Positions 11,641-23,518 of a stretch of DNA of 64,000 bases are shown piece after piece (within the stretch, counting starts at the first letter, position 1; the number at the start of each line of letters is the position of its first letter). Location of the stretch: positions 13,464,501-13,528,500 of the forward strand of contig JAPTOF010000010.1 in assembly GCA_028554755.1 (NCBI GenBank), given 5' to 3'. The notes under the pieces are model-generated. The model searched no databases. It saw nothing but the letters and a program-made list of their open reading frames with translations, and had not been told where the DNA came from. A program made the translations under genes and the position numbers. The DNA is from Cordia subcordata (Eukaryota; Streptophyta; Magnoliopsida; Boraginales; Cordiaceae).

Positions 11641-12405
11641 GTCAGAATAATAGCTTCGAGAGAAAGTTGCACGTTCTTCAAATTGGATGTCAACTGGAGT
11701 AGGACGAGGATAATAATTTGGGAGGATATGATTGGATTGATTTATACTCCTATGGCTATGACTTGGAAGAGATTGAATTTGAGGTTCTTGTTCTTGGGTA
11801 AACTGGTTTTCTATTTCTTCTATAGAATCGTCAGTTTCTGAATCGGAAGTTTGGCGAATAACTGAAAGTTTATTTTGAGTAGGTTTAGTAGATGAAGGTT
11901 CTTGGATATGAATTCCTTTGGTCACTAGCGGTGTTGTTGGAGCAACAGGAGGTTCGGAATCAGTTATCATACCTTTTCGTTTTAAAGTTAGTTTTGGGAG
12001 AGCCTCAATTTCCTGGTTAATTTGGGAATGATACTCTTCAATTGAAGGTTTAAGCTTTACTGATGAAGCCAAAGTAAAAGGTTTTATTATAGGTTGAGAA
12101 AGTTGGGGATTTTGAGGAAGGGGTGGAGAAGAGCCATGATGGCTTAAAAGAGATTCTACGTTTGATATATGATTTCCTAACGTGTCTAAATATTGATTTG
12201 TGAAGTTATTTTGTTCTATTATTTTATTAATGTCTTTTACAATGGCTTCTTTTTTGGGATCAAGAGAGGAAGAGGGACCTTTAATTGGTGCAACTGAAAC
12301 AAGATATTCATTGTATGGAATTTTTAGGGGTTTAAAAGGAGGAAAAGTTGAATCAATGACTTGATTATCATTTAAAATCCATTGTTTTGCAGATTGAGAA
12401 ACCAT
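11473..12405 (-). pseudogene. Coat N-terminal region with coiled coil in the viral polyprotein
   Basis: A 310-residue open stretch. About residues 60-90 form a likely coiled coil (NFTNQYLDTLGNHISNVESLL), comparable in place to virion-associated modules. Residues 90-230 are Pro/Ser/Glu-rich and probably disordered. The end (TFSRSYYSDGSLYEWNI, LLHKMTMAANIFRI, LLVSGFTGILKGW) leads into the coat core. This is the longest intact frame of the element. Confidence 0.7.
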
Positions 12406-12496
12406 TTGAAGAGTTTTTGGAAAGAGGAAATCAATTTGTTGATCCTCAAGAACATTTCAAACCAATCAAAAAAGAAAATATTAAATTTATATTTTC

Positions 12497-13277
12497 TCAT
12501 AAAAGAATAGTATTCTTCATGGAAGTCATCCTTTGTGATTTTGAGAAGTTATTTAAAAACCATTCTCTTTTTGAAGTATTTTGAGTAGAATAAAAATCAG
12601 CTTTTATATAAGGAGCATCAATTTTGAAATCTTTAGTTAACATGAAAAAATCTGGATCACGAGAGTTACAGGTGGATTTATTCTTTGAAACACATGGAGT
12701 TGGAGGTTTCATTTCACTAAAGGTTGGGGACATATTAGTTGAAGAGGAAGCAGCGTAAACATTTTGAGGAATTGGAGGGTTTTCCCTAACACCCTGGAAT
12801 TTAGAGGTATAGTGTTCAGAAATGTATTCGGTCTCTAAAGATGAAAAAGTTGTCGAAGTTTGGGATACAAATTCTAAAGTACTAAATCTAAGTGAATCAT
12901 TTGTGTTATTTGAGAATTTTATTTCAATAGTACCATCAAGATACTCAATAATTTGTTCTAAGTCTTCATGTTGTTGAGGAAAAGAAGAATTTGGTTTATT
13001 ATGAACAGTCCCAATCTGTGGGGAGTTCGACTTCAACCCACTGAATTTCTTTTGGAACGAAAGTTTTTCCTATATTATCTTCCAAGTTTGATTGGAGTAA
13101 AAGAGTTTTACCTTTGGGATCACATCTTAAAGCTTTTGGATTTAGAAGTGTCTTCATAACTTTATAATGTATCCTATATATTATTGCTATGGGGATATTA
13201 TCAGGATCCATGTCAAATCCTAAGGTTTGAAGATTCAGGGTTAGCGTTTTATTAACACCTGGATCTTGTAATGTCAC
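12497..13277 (-). pseudogene. C-terminal part of a pararetroviral movement protein and linker
   Basis: The 13277-12999 segment carries IAIIYRIHYKVMKTL, GKTLLLQSNL and a WVEVELP end, resembling the distal part of 30K-family movement proteins of caulimovirids, which act at plasmodesmata. The N-terminal core is absent: coding similarity stops at about 13280, where AT-rich DNA begins. The following 13036-12497 segment, in another frame, is a Ser/Thr-rich linker. Identification rests on position and a few motifs. Confidence 0.55.
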
Positions 13278-13290
13278 AGAAAAGTTTGGA

Positions 13291-14290
13291 AAGCAATTAA
13301 AATTTTAAAAAAAATGAAATTGAAAATTTTAAAAAATTTGAAAATTGAAAACCAAAAATTAAAAAATTTAACATTAGAATAATTAAAAAAAAAGTTTATA
13401 ATTTAGTGTTATCACATATTTTAAAAATTAAGATGTCTTTGTATTATTCATACACTACGCTAACACATAGACTTATATTTTAAGAATATAAAATATCTAA
13501 CATTGAAATAAAAAGGTCTTTAAAAGCCATCCCCTAGTAGGCTATAATAGATAGATGATGAACTATTAAATTTATCAATGGCACCTTATATTATATATAT
13601 TGACCATATCATCTATTACATGACATAATGCTTAACATTACCAACCACTTAATATGACATGATTGACATCTTAACTAAATATTTGACATCTCAAAGCCAT
13701 GAGTATTGGTCTTCAATTGAATACATATTAGACGAGGAGACTTTGGCAATTCTATTATTATTTTTTGCTTTTGGTTATTTGTATGATTAGTGTGTTTTGA
13801 GGCATTAAACAATGGAATGGTTTATTAAAAATTTGGCATAGTCTCCCCTAATTCTTCACATTTTACCTATGATATAGAAACCTGTACATGACAAGCTAAT
13901 TTTTAAATGACATAAAGAGTCGAAATACACAAAGAGAAACTTAATAATATATTACAAGACTTCTAATAGTTTCAATACTAAAAGTAGTAAGAGTATCTAT
14001 AGCAAATGTGATCCAATACCACACTGCGTTGGCTTTTTCGTGCATTCCAGACACGGTGAATGCAATTTTTTCTTGCGCTCTGAACACCTTTGATAAACTT
14101 TCAACGTTTAGATAGGCACTTCAATGTCAGGCCGCACATTCTCAAACAACCCCTTTCTCATGCATGATATCGGCATTGTCAACTCTAAATGCCTCATTAT
14201 CTAGATCCTCATCTCGGAACTCAAAGGACACAGGTGGCAAATGATATGCATACTATGTACTAGAGGAATGCACCATATATGCTCCAGTCG
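13291..14290. other. AT-rich spacer, no gene recognised
   Basis: Low-complexity A/T sequence at 13291-13400, then ordinary AT-rich DNA. The 13980-14290 part is less AT-rich and may be the tail of the PMD relic that follows on the minus strand. Confidence 0.4.
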
Positions 14291-15170
14291 GCTAAAGAGG
14301 AGTGATATCACATTCTGGCATATATGATGTAAATGTAGGGTCTATGTTAGAAGCTGGTATAGTATCTTCATAATGCATTTCTTGTTCATATGCATCATGT
14401 GCGTCTATAAGTCTAGATGTGTATGGTCTTGCGGTTGCATCTTGTACGTCACCAAATTGTCTATGTCTACCAAAAGTGTGTAACATTCTACTGCTGGGCC
14501 TATGAATCTTAGGCAACACATCATGTGATGTTCCTATTGACAAATCATTTATATGTTGAGCCTCAGTAACTTGTCATATAAATATAAATTTACTAAATTA
14601 TTATATACAACAAAAAATATATATGCAAGACAAACTACATAAAGAATGTAAGTGAATTAAGGGAAAAATAGAACAAACATACCACCACATCAAGATGAGA
14701 TCCAAACCAAGTAAGAAATGGAAATGTGATATGCCTGTACCATGCCTTATAATCTAGAGATGGCTCATTAGATACCAGTATACCGTCCATGATATTGTTA
14801 TGACGCTGATCCCATATGTCTATTTAGCTTTTGTGACATTCTTTCCTGTTAGTTGTCCTCTTTCTTAAATCAATCTTATAGAGTTCTCTGGAATACATAC
14901 ATGGTGGAGGTATATCTTGTTGCCATCCAAATTGCCTCATCACTCGAGCTGGGTAGCAATGCTCCACGATATGAAAACATATCAATGGCACAAAGCATGT
15001 CCAAATAACATGTGTAGTAGTACAATAATGTGGAAACATGGCCAACAACTCCTCTGTGTAAAGCTGCCACAAAAACTAATGGGGAGCTAGTTGATCAAGC
15101 TGAAATCTGTATTAGGACACCACATGTGTGGCAACTTTCTTGACTGAAAAGTCATTCATCCACCTGCATT
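14290..15170 (-). pseudogene. Plant mobile domain (PMD, aminotransferase-like) gene relic
   Basis: The 15072-14824 stretch reads VIWTCFVPLICFHIVE and VMRQFGWQQDIPPP, the hallmark central block of the plant mobile domain found in MAIL1/MAIN-type proteins and in many transposon-borne relatives. The 14543-14292 stretch is a low-complexity C-terminal region. The frame between them is broken and the N-terminal half is missing. PMD proteins of this kind are mostly transposon-borne; a second copy lies in the MULE at 31.6-39.4 kb. Confidence 0.75.
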
Positions 15171-15318
15171 TCATGAAAAGTATTATTTCAAAGTCATTGA
15201 AAAATTAGTCATGGATATATAATTGTTATATAGGATGTATAACTAAATTACCTAGTCCCTAATGGAAAAATTAACTGAAGAAGAAAATAGCCATAAAACA
15301 TAATATAATACTTATTAC

Positions 15319-15342
15319 TTATTATTATTATTATTATTATTA
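15319..15342. repeat. (ATT)n microsatellite
   Basis: Uninterrupted ATT repeats, about 8 units. Confidence 0.9.
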
Positions 15343-15608
15343 TCATAGAGAAGAAAAAAGAACCCTAACACGAGATGGCCCATCTTTTCAACTTTTCAAC
15401 TAAAGTTGTTTGATTCTTCTTTTACTGATACATGTAGTGCATGAAAGATCCCATTTTTAGCTTATTTTTCGATGTTTAATATATTGGATGTTGCATTTTA
15501 TCTGCAAGACTGAATTTGTAGATCAACAATTTAGCTTCAAGTGTTAAAAACTTTGATCCTACTTCTGGGTTTTTCTTATGCTTAATTGGTAGCTTCAGTT
15601 TAATAGTT

Positions 15609-15641
15609 TGTATACATACATACATAAATACATACATACAT

Positions 15642-15673
<32 letters not shown>

Positions 15674-15716
15674 CATCTACCAATATATATATATATGTAT
15701 ATATATATGTATGTAC
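15609..15716. repeat. Compound (ATAC)n/(AT)n microsatellite
   Basis: Runs of ATAC tetranucleotides pass into long AT dinucleotide runs, with ATGT units at the end. Short Tyr/Met-rich open frames over it are artefacts of the repeat. Confidence 0.9.
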
Positions 15717-15954
15717 ACTTCAAAGTATACATAAGAGAGAGAAAGCACTACCCTTTTTGAAGAAAGACCACAAGACTTGTTTGTTGGCTTTGGCTTCTTC
15801 CTTTTTTTTTTCCTTTCGAAGCAGGACCACCAATGGGATTTACAAATTTTTGCCTTGTTTATTTTTCACCAACAGGTTGCAATTTGTGGGCTTTTTGACA
15901 GCAACAAACAACTAGACATACATATTTTGCTTATTGACTACGTCCTTGTTAGGC

Positions 15955-16200
15955 TTAGAATGTTGAAGACATAAACTTGGTCTTCAATCTTGAAAACAAC
16001 AAACTAAATCTTCGGACGTTGGAAACACAAAGTCTAATCTTCAAAACTTCAATTGACGAACTCGAGGTAATTGCACGTCATTCTTACTCGGTCAATTTGA
16101 AGCTGACATGGAGCTCTAAATTCGTGTTTTCAAAATACGAAGTTGACACATAGTCATTTTTCTCATTTGTTTGCAAACTTTGTCATTTTGGTATATAAAA
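15955..16200. repeat. Possible right terminal repeat of an old PMD-type MULE
   Basis: Repeated CTTCAA(t/a)CTTGAAAAC and TTCGTGTTTTCAAAATACGAAG motifs, inverted relative to those at 5890-6140. Together they bracket the pararetrovirus and the PMD relic. Tentative, see the matching left-end entry. Confidence 0.35.
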
Positions 16201-16433
16201 TTAAAGAGTTACTCATTTAACTCATTAACTCCCTTTTTTGACTCCTATCTCAGTACTAGTTGGGAAGACCGCATGAGGTACAGTCTTTCGCCATACCTAG
16301 CATTCCATATTGCATATAATTTTGTAAAATTGAAAATGATAAATTTTTATATGTGTAAAAAACTATGATCGCAAAATTGAAGTAATCCTTCTAATCGTAA
16401 AAGAAAGACAATTTAAGAATTTAAATACAAATG

Positions 16434-16976
16434 ATACAATGATAGATCATAATCATAAGATTAAAAGAAAATCTATCTTCTAATATTCAGATACAATGCA
16501 TTAAATTCTTTGGCATCGTTTTTGTTTTGATGAAGAATTTACTTGAATTTTAGATTTTGAGATTTTGAGAAATGAAGACCCAATTTGAGTTTTTAAATTA
16601 TTTGCAGAAAAAGGATATTGGAAAGCATTAAAAAGCTTTTTCATTATGTAAATCACTTTCTACAGTGGTGTCAAAAAGTTTTGTTGTAGAACAAATAGAT
16701 ACATGTAGCAGTATAATATATTGTTTATTTTATGTAGTCTTGCATGTAGAACTAAACTTTATTGGCACAAAGGTACAAATGATTGCATAATAAATTTGCA
16801 TAAGAATAAAAATATAATGCGTTAATTTTTTTTAATTAAAAGGTTGTGAACTTTAGAATTTTATTAAAAGAACAAGGGATACAATGATAGATTACAATCA
16901 CAAGATTAAAAGAAAATATATCTTCTAATGTTCAGATATGATGCATTAAATTCTTTGGCATCCTTTTTGTTTTGAT
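16434..16976. repeat. Pair of about 98-bp direct repeats
   Basis: 16434-16531 and 16878-16976 share TACAATGATAGAT, AAGATTAAAAGAAAAT, ATCTTCTAAT and GCATTAAATTCTTTGGCATC in order, with few mismatches. The 350 bp between them is unrelated. They are too short for ordinary LTRs and no primer site is seen. Confidence 0.85.
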
Positions 16977-17532
16977 AAAGTAACACGGCAAAGAGATTTT
17001 TTGACTAAGTCAAAAATTTAATTTCTTGCAACCACTACTGTTATCAACAAAGCTAATAGTTACAACTCTAGGATAAAGACCAAAGCTAGATCTCAAAGTA
17101 GTAAAAAGTCATGGCTAGAAAATGCTAGGTGGCAGAAAAAGCAAGGGTGCATCAATTAGCAAAATAGCTCGCTCCCAGTTCAACCCAAACCAAAACAAAC
17201 TATATTTGAACAAATCTATTAATTGTTGCTAATAAGTAATTGGCAAGTTGCTTCATATATAGATTGTTCTGGTTCGAGTTGGACCAAGAGTAGACTCCTG
17301 TACTAATTAATTCGTTCTTATGTTTTATGTCACCTGGCACTTCAGTCACGATCTTTTATTGGCTGTATGATCTGGCAACTTTTATGATGGAGCCATTATT
17401 ATTGCTTTATTGGTAATAGCAATGTCCTGATAATTTGTGCAAAACATGATCTTTTTAGACGTAGTCTTGCACTCTTTTGCTTTGAACCATAAATCTGTAG
17501 AGAAAAAAAAATGTTAGATAATACAAATTAAA

Positions 17533-17855
17533 GATGGCATTGTGACCATCTTTTACAAGTCATGATATAGGAGGCTTGAAACCATGAGGTGGCAAATCAT
17601 GGACACATGGCATCATAAAATCATGATGTAGTGTATTGCATGAAGTTGGATGTGGCTGACATAAGAAGAGATGGCAATGTGACAATCTTTTGGAAGTTAT
17701 GATGTTGAAGGCTTGAAACCATGAGATGGCAAATCATAGACACATGGCATTATAAAATCCTAATGTAGTGTATTACACGAAGTTGGCAGACATAAAGTTG
17801 GAGGTGGCAAATATTAAGTTAAAGGTGGCAAACATGAAGTTGGATGTGGCAAACA
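17533..17855. repeat. 137-bp tandem duplication followed by about 23-bp sub-repeats
   Basis: Unit 17533-17669 is repeated at 17670-17790 (both contain AGGCTTGAAACCATGAG, TGGCAAATCAT and GACACATGGCAT). It runs into three short units of the form AAGTTGGAGGTGGCAAACAT at about 17790-17853. Diverged minisatellite-like DNA; no gene. Confidence 0.85.
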
Positions 17856-19920
17856 AGTCGTGTAGTATCGAAATTTGCAACTGGTTCTACAGTAAAGGCC
17901 ATACAACTATATCATGTTATATGCTAATATGAATGTCTATGTTAATAATAAAAACTTTATATATCATTGTTATCATTAAATAAAACTAATATATTTGCAG
18001 AATTCTATTAAAAAATTTTGAAGGGATTCAAAGTAAAAAACATATAAGTGCCGAGAAAGGAACAAAAAGATTTGAATTTGAAATAAATTCAAAATCACAA
18101 ATCAACAAAAAAAAAAAAGAAAAAGAACAAATTAATTGCATATGTCTTTGTGATAAAAAAAGTCTCATGCAGCAACAACTTTGACAAAATTTTTCTAACC
18201 CCAGAATTTATATTGAACTTAAAATGACATACAATTATCATAAACAAGCCAAATACTAGATTTTTATATCAATCCAAAACCATAAATCAGCTAAAGATAC
18301 ACAAACAAATAAAATTTGAATGATCCTGTTATGTAATCAATAATTACAGTTATATTATTACAAATGAGATTTCCAGATAAACATCAACAAACCCAAAAAA
18401 TAATCAAAACTTATGTCTATTTGAGGTTTTTACATGAAACCAACCCCCTTCCCCCACCCTTAAAAAACCACAAAAAACAACAAAAAAGGAAAACATAATA
18501 AACATTGTAATATAGCATATGATATTATAGCAGCTAAATAAAAATCTGAGGCAAAAAGAGAAAAAAAAAAAAGCTTCACTCGATAAAAAGGGAAAGATTG
18601 GGTACCATAGTGTTGACAAATAACCTGCACCAAAGAAGCAAGTAAATCGAATTCAAACTTATCAATTAATGAAAATAGTCAATATTACCTAAATGCATAT
18701 TATAGCCAATTTACTATTTGGGAATAAAATAGAATAAAACATATTATAGCCAATTTACTGGTTTTCTGTTGAAATCTCACATAATTACGGAAACATGAAT
18801 AAAGCACAAATATCACAAAATATAGAACACCAATCCAGCAAAGGTGCAAACTTTAACTTGGTTTACAGATAGCATTCGTTCCCTGCAAATGCAAACTAAC
18901 ATATATAAGTTAAAAAAAGCCAAAAAAAGCAACCAAACCAAAAAGTTATTATGAAATACATAGGAAAACCAAAGAAAAATATTAAAGACTTAGAAACATA
19001 CTTATTGATTGAATAAATACTTGATATATACTATTAAAAGATACAAAAGGCACAACAAAGGAGTGAGATATTGCAAAAGCATTTATCATCTTCTGTAGTA
19101 CTATCACTATATGCTTTCACCATAAGATAAAGAGGAAAAAGTTCCTTAATAGATGAAGGTCATTGCATGTCAACCTTTATATTGTCAATATGTCATAAAA
19201 GTTAATCTATTGAAAAGAAACACATAAGAGGTGTCATGTGTACAATGTCAATTAGAGGCCAGAGAAAAAATTTAAGGCTAACAAATTGATTAAAGTGGCA
19301 ATCTTATAACTGGTGATTTGTCATTAACAACTATATAGTTAATCTATGCATAAGGATATTATAGTCAAACAAAGCAAATGCACCTAATAATAGAAATTAA
19401 TGAAGTATTGATAGTGAAACAACATATCAAAACCATATATTAAACTACTAAGTTTCTAATAAGAAGCAAGATAAACTGAATCTAAAATCACATTTGTACA
19501 AGCTGCTAAGACTTATATATACGTACTTGGATTATCACTGTATGTACATTCATAAAAAACTATTACACCAAGGCCACAAGCAAAAGGCATGGAGCAACAC
19601 GCTATATGCAACCTTATAAAGCTACAAGGCAAAAATTAGAAGTTCTTATTTACATTACTACATGTTTGCCCACAAATTTATGCAACCAAGTACGTTGTCG
19701 TTCATGGTAGATTGATTCTTCCAAAAGTTTCTCACTTAAGATTTGTATCCTTCAAACATGCTCATCTTGATGAATCGCAGCCTGTTATGAAAGATTTTGT
19801 TGGCATGTTAGATTTAACAAATTCTTGATGTAAACATGTTTAGTATAATTGGAGTGGTTATCATTATACTTGTGCTTATCGTTGGAGGATTTGTTGTTGT
19901 CATAAAGATAACAGTGTATT
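17856..19920. other. AT-rich intergenic DNA, no gene recognised
   Basis: No coding similarity or clear transposon termini found. It contains an A tract around 18107-18125 and another near 18560. Short open frames are chance. Confidence 0.5.
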
Positions 19921-20071
19921 TGTAACGCCTCATCCCACATCGGTTCTTTGTAAGATTTGTGTGCACTTTATAATGGTTTGTGTCTACTACTATTGTTATC
20001 ACTGGCTTAAGCATTTTGGGCTAGTTGGTTAAGTGTGGTGGTAGACTAGTAGTTGGGCCTGGGCCGTTACA
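19921..20071. mobile_element. Short solo LTR (TRIM-like), 151 bp, with 5-bp target duplication
   Basis: Begins TGTAACGCCTCATCCCACAT and ends GGGCCGTTACA, so the termini TGTAACG and CGTTACA are perfect inverted repeats. It is bounded by the direct repeat GTATT at 19916-19920 and 20072-20076. The TCCCACATCGG block near the start is common in plant TRIM-type terminal repeats. No internal region or second LTR remains, so this is a solo LTR left by recombination. Confidence 0.85.
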
Positions 20072-20263
20072 GTATTGAACTGTATCTTGATCTTGATAGG
20101 TTTTTCCTCATCTTTTAGCGTGCACTTGTATTCTGTAAGTGGTTTGTCCTAATGCTTTGTTGATGTTATGAGGAAAGATTTTTTTACCCTGCATATTAAT
20201 ATATGTTAGTAAAATAGACGTTATTATATAATGACATATAGGACTTTTTAAAGTATAACCATG

Positions 20264-21413
20264 TCACTTTTCATCATGGCTTCCAAAGCATCCAACATCC
20301 AATCTTGAAAATCTTTCTGCACTTTGACCATAAAATGTTATTGCTAGTGTACCGGTCTTATCAAACACCTGCAGATCAATTTTGGACCTGAAAAATATAT
20401 TATAATACAGATTAAATATTTAGTCTTTGCAATAAGAAAAAAGAGGGATGTTTATAATGATAGCAAGATTAAGTAATCATAAGCTTACCAAGGCTTAGAT
20501 TTTGTTATTCTTTGGCAGCCAACACATTTATATTCCCAATCATAATCTAGATCCATCAGTTTCCTACAATGTTCACATGCCATGACATAGAACTAGTGCT
20601 CTTCATCACGAAGTTTGATTCTTCTTCAATGACAAACTTGCTAAGTTCTATATTAGAGGGTAGATGAAAAGATTGAGTTAAGTATGTTAGAATGTCATGA
20701 CTATTCAAAAGAGAAAGAAATTGAATGAAATTTTGAATAGTTATGCTGTGATCATTCAATATAGTAGAAATTGGTAAAACATCACTTGTTGCAGTAAGAG
20801 AGCTTGGTGTATTATGCGCCCAGTAATTTTTCTTTGCAACTATGTCATCAATCAATGATTGATTTTGTTTGCATCTGTAGAAAATGGATATTAGGAAAGT
20901 GTATCTCGATTATAAAGTAAATGATATGTATGACTTTCAATTTGTACGTAACAAATAGAAGTTAGCAAAAATGCTAGAAGAACACTTGTGTTGATTGAAA
21001 TTTTTACTTAATATGCTTACCTATTATTTGCAATTGGATATTACACCTGTCAAAAGGAATTTGTATAACTAGAATTCAAATAACAAGATCTTACGCTACC
21101 ATAAAGCAATTTTATGTATTATGAGTTGCAATAAATTTTTAGTATATACCAAATTTCAAATTAGTTTAGATAAAATTTTCAACATACTTCTAATGATGTA
21201 CTGGTTTATTGAATGTCTTAATGTTACATAATCCTTTGATTAACATTTCATTTTATTTGTTAGCTAAACAATTTGGGCTGATTGAAATTTGGAGATTTGT
21301 TAGAAGAAAGAGACCAAACACGCAAGGTGTTAGCTTCTGAAGTTGATGGGTCAATTATTACTGTGGAATGAGCAGTTGAGCATAGCGAGTTAGTGTTGGC
21401 ATTAAGACCGAAT
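20264..21413 (-). pseudogene. RPA1-like (replication protein A large subunit) C-terminal gene relic with intron
   Basis: Exons on the minus strand resemble the third DNA-binding domain of RPA1, the single-strand DNA-binding subunit. An exon ending at 20489 has a four-Cys zinc-ribbon pattern (MACEHCRKLMD then YKCVGC) and joins through a 101-nt GT/AG intron (20488-20388) to an exon with SKIDLQVFDKTGTLAITFYG, ending in TGA at 20266-20264. Further upstream, 21300-21413 reads TVIIDPSTSEANTLRVW, like the segment preceding that domain. Between them lies an open stretch (20855-20556) without clear similarity. The DNA-binding domains A and B are absent and a solo LTR begins 50 bp upstream. RPA1-like fragments are often carried by plant Helitrons, but no Helitron ends were found here. 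Confidence 0.7.
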
Positions 21414-21463
21414 TCATATTCATATCACATATATAAAGAAGTTAAATAAATATAAGTTAACAT

Positions 21464-23518
21464 TGTTGGGATTGATATGCCTTAAAAACCACTTGGACAC
21501 TCTAGATATTGTTATAATCATTTTAATAATGATATTTAAATTTCATTTTCATACATTGTCTTTGGTGTATGATTATATGGTGCATTAATAAAGGCCCAAT
21601 AACATTAACTGAGGACTTGGGTGCGTAGTGAGACTAGACGCGTAGTAGGTCCAAGTCTAGACTTAGTAATGTCATAAATAAGTCCATAATCACATGGTAG
21701 TGCTCGATACTCTATTAGGATAAGGTTATAGTGAGCAAGTCTCCCTGAAAGGGTGACTTACCTAGGTCATTGGAGATCTTTTCGAAGTTATCTCTTTAGT
21801 GTGTGTTTCACGCATTGGACCGAACCACTGTGAGTCAATTTTTTTGTAACCGTACTATTGAAGTTAGAAAACATAATACTCGTTGCTACTAAGTGGCCAA
21901 TCCTCTCAATCTTGAGCATATACGAATGTACTGATAGAGTCAAGGTTCAACACTTTGATCTAGTATGAGTGAGACCTTACTTGGCTAAGGTCAACAGCTT
22001 TGTGCATTGGGTGTTGAGTTCTAGTCAATTGGGACGTGCATATGCAATAGTAGATTCAATGTGCCCCTTGGTCTTATCTGTATGATCATCTAAATCTAGA
22101 TCTAGTGGTAGGTTGCTCTCGAGATCAAGAGTAATGTAACCAAAAGATGGTTGATATCTTGGACTAGTTATTCCAAGGTTTAGAGGTAGTTAAGGAGGTG
22201 ATGGTACAGTTAAAGGACCGACCTTGACTACGGGCATACATAAAGCGGCGCTTTGCTCATTTTGCTTAGTAGGTCAAAGACAAAGGTCACTCGTTGTTGT
22301 GACAAGCTTCTGGCATCCAGTAATTATCCTTGGAGTGCAGCTTTAGTCATTTGGTGAAATAGACTATGGTCAAAATGGTCATTATGTTGCCTAAGGGGAG
22401 GCAAGGGCATTTTGGTCATTTTGGGAGCCAAAGGTAATTATGTCTTTTGGCCCCTCTGCTAGCCGAATATTGTTTTAAGCCTGAGAAGTCTTTTCTTGAA
22501 TATTTCCTTATTGGTCAATTGCTAAATATGTGTTTTCATAAGAGTTCTGATTGCATTATGATTCTTGGAAATAGGAAATAAGATTTGTTCTTAGTTCTTA
22601 TTAGTCCAAGTTTTAATGTAGATAATTAGAATGTGTCTTAATCTCTTTCCTAAAGCTTCTAGGTATGCCAGATGTGACTTTTGAGTAAGGTTTCCAAATT
22701 AAGATGGAGTTGCTATATTTTTACAAGATAATTCAAATATCTTGAACTCCAAGTTTCTTATCTTGGAATATTCAATTTGTCAAGTCATCTTGTAGGGAGA
22801 CGTCCAAATTTGGCGGGAAGGGGGAAGAAAGAGATAGTGGGCCCTGAATTTTCTAGAAGATTTGTTGGGATTTAAATTTTAGAAGATTAGGTCAAGAGTT
22901 GGTTTTAATTTGAAACTCTTATCACCTAAAGATCTTCTACTTGGATTTAAACTCCTCAAAGATAAAATCCTAGTCTACCTAGGAGTTCTATTGCTAAGAG
23001 AACTCTTAAAGGGGGCAACTAAGTTCGATAAAATGCAAAAGATTTTGTACGCCAAAAAAATTGGAGACACGTACGTTCTTGGAGAAGTTTAGAAAAGAAA
23101 TAATTCTCTTCTCCTTCTCTTCTTCTTCACTTGATCAACCAAAAACAAAAATAGACTTCTACAATTCTAAAATCAATTCTTTCACCAAGAATTTGATTCT
23201 TGCTTATTAATAACATCTCCCCGGTCATAGTAGGGAAGATCAAAAGCATTTTGTGTCATTCTTATAGAGGTCTTGGAGAGAAAAACACAAAACAGCAGAA
23301 ACTATTTTTTCCCATCACAGACTGCGCAATCTCAAATTTGGGCTTGATTGAGTGTCCATCACTTATTGAATCATGCTAAAATTTTAGTAAGGCGTTCCAC
23401 ACTTTTAGAGCATCAAATCCAATGGTTAGATTGTTGATCATAGGTCACAGAAGGTAGTCTAATAATCAGTAAAAATTTCTGGTCATTTTCTGCTCCAGGA
23501 GGTAAATTTGTTCTAACA
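21464..23518 (+). mobile_element. Putative solo LTR of about 2.05 kb
   Basis: Starts TGTTGGGATT and ends TTCTAACA (TGTT...AACA ends). The flanking DNA shows neither primer-binding site nor retroviral coding sequence belonging to it. The interior is non-coding and less AT-rich than its surroundings. I could not find a clean 5-bp target duplication (left AACAT, right ATTTT), so the boundaries are provisional. The small open frame at 22910-23092 has no similarity I recognise. Confidence 0.5.

Larger units (their letters stand above)
6300..13290 (-). mobile_element. Endogenous pararetrovirus (Caulimoviridae, petuvirus-like gene order), degenerate
   Basis: Read on the minus strand from 13277 to 6380 the order is: end of a movement protein, coiled-coil and coat region, CCHC zinc knuckle, aspartic protease, reverse transcriptase, RNase H, an unassigned C-terminal module, then an intergenic region with promoter-like signals. 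One long polyprotein order without LTRs or integrase marks a caulimovirid rather than an LTR element. The frame is broken by several stops and frameshifts and the movement-protein N-terminus is missing, so this is a non-functional relic. Both flanks are extremely AT-rich and share a short direct repeat. Genus assignment is inferred from gene order and would need a phylogeny. Confidence 0.9.

Noticed and set aside
18404..18619. Phe-rich minus-strand frame resembling a membrane protein
   Set aside because: Produced by translating an A-rich tract; no start context, homology or neighbours.
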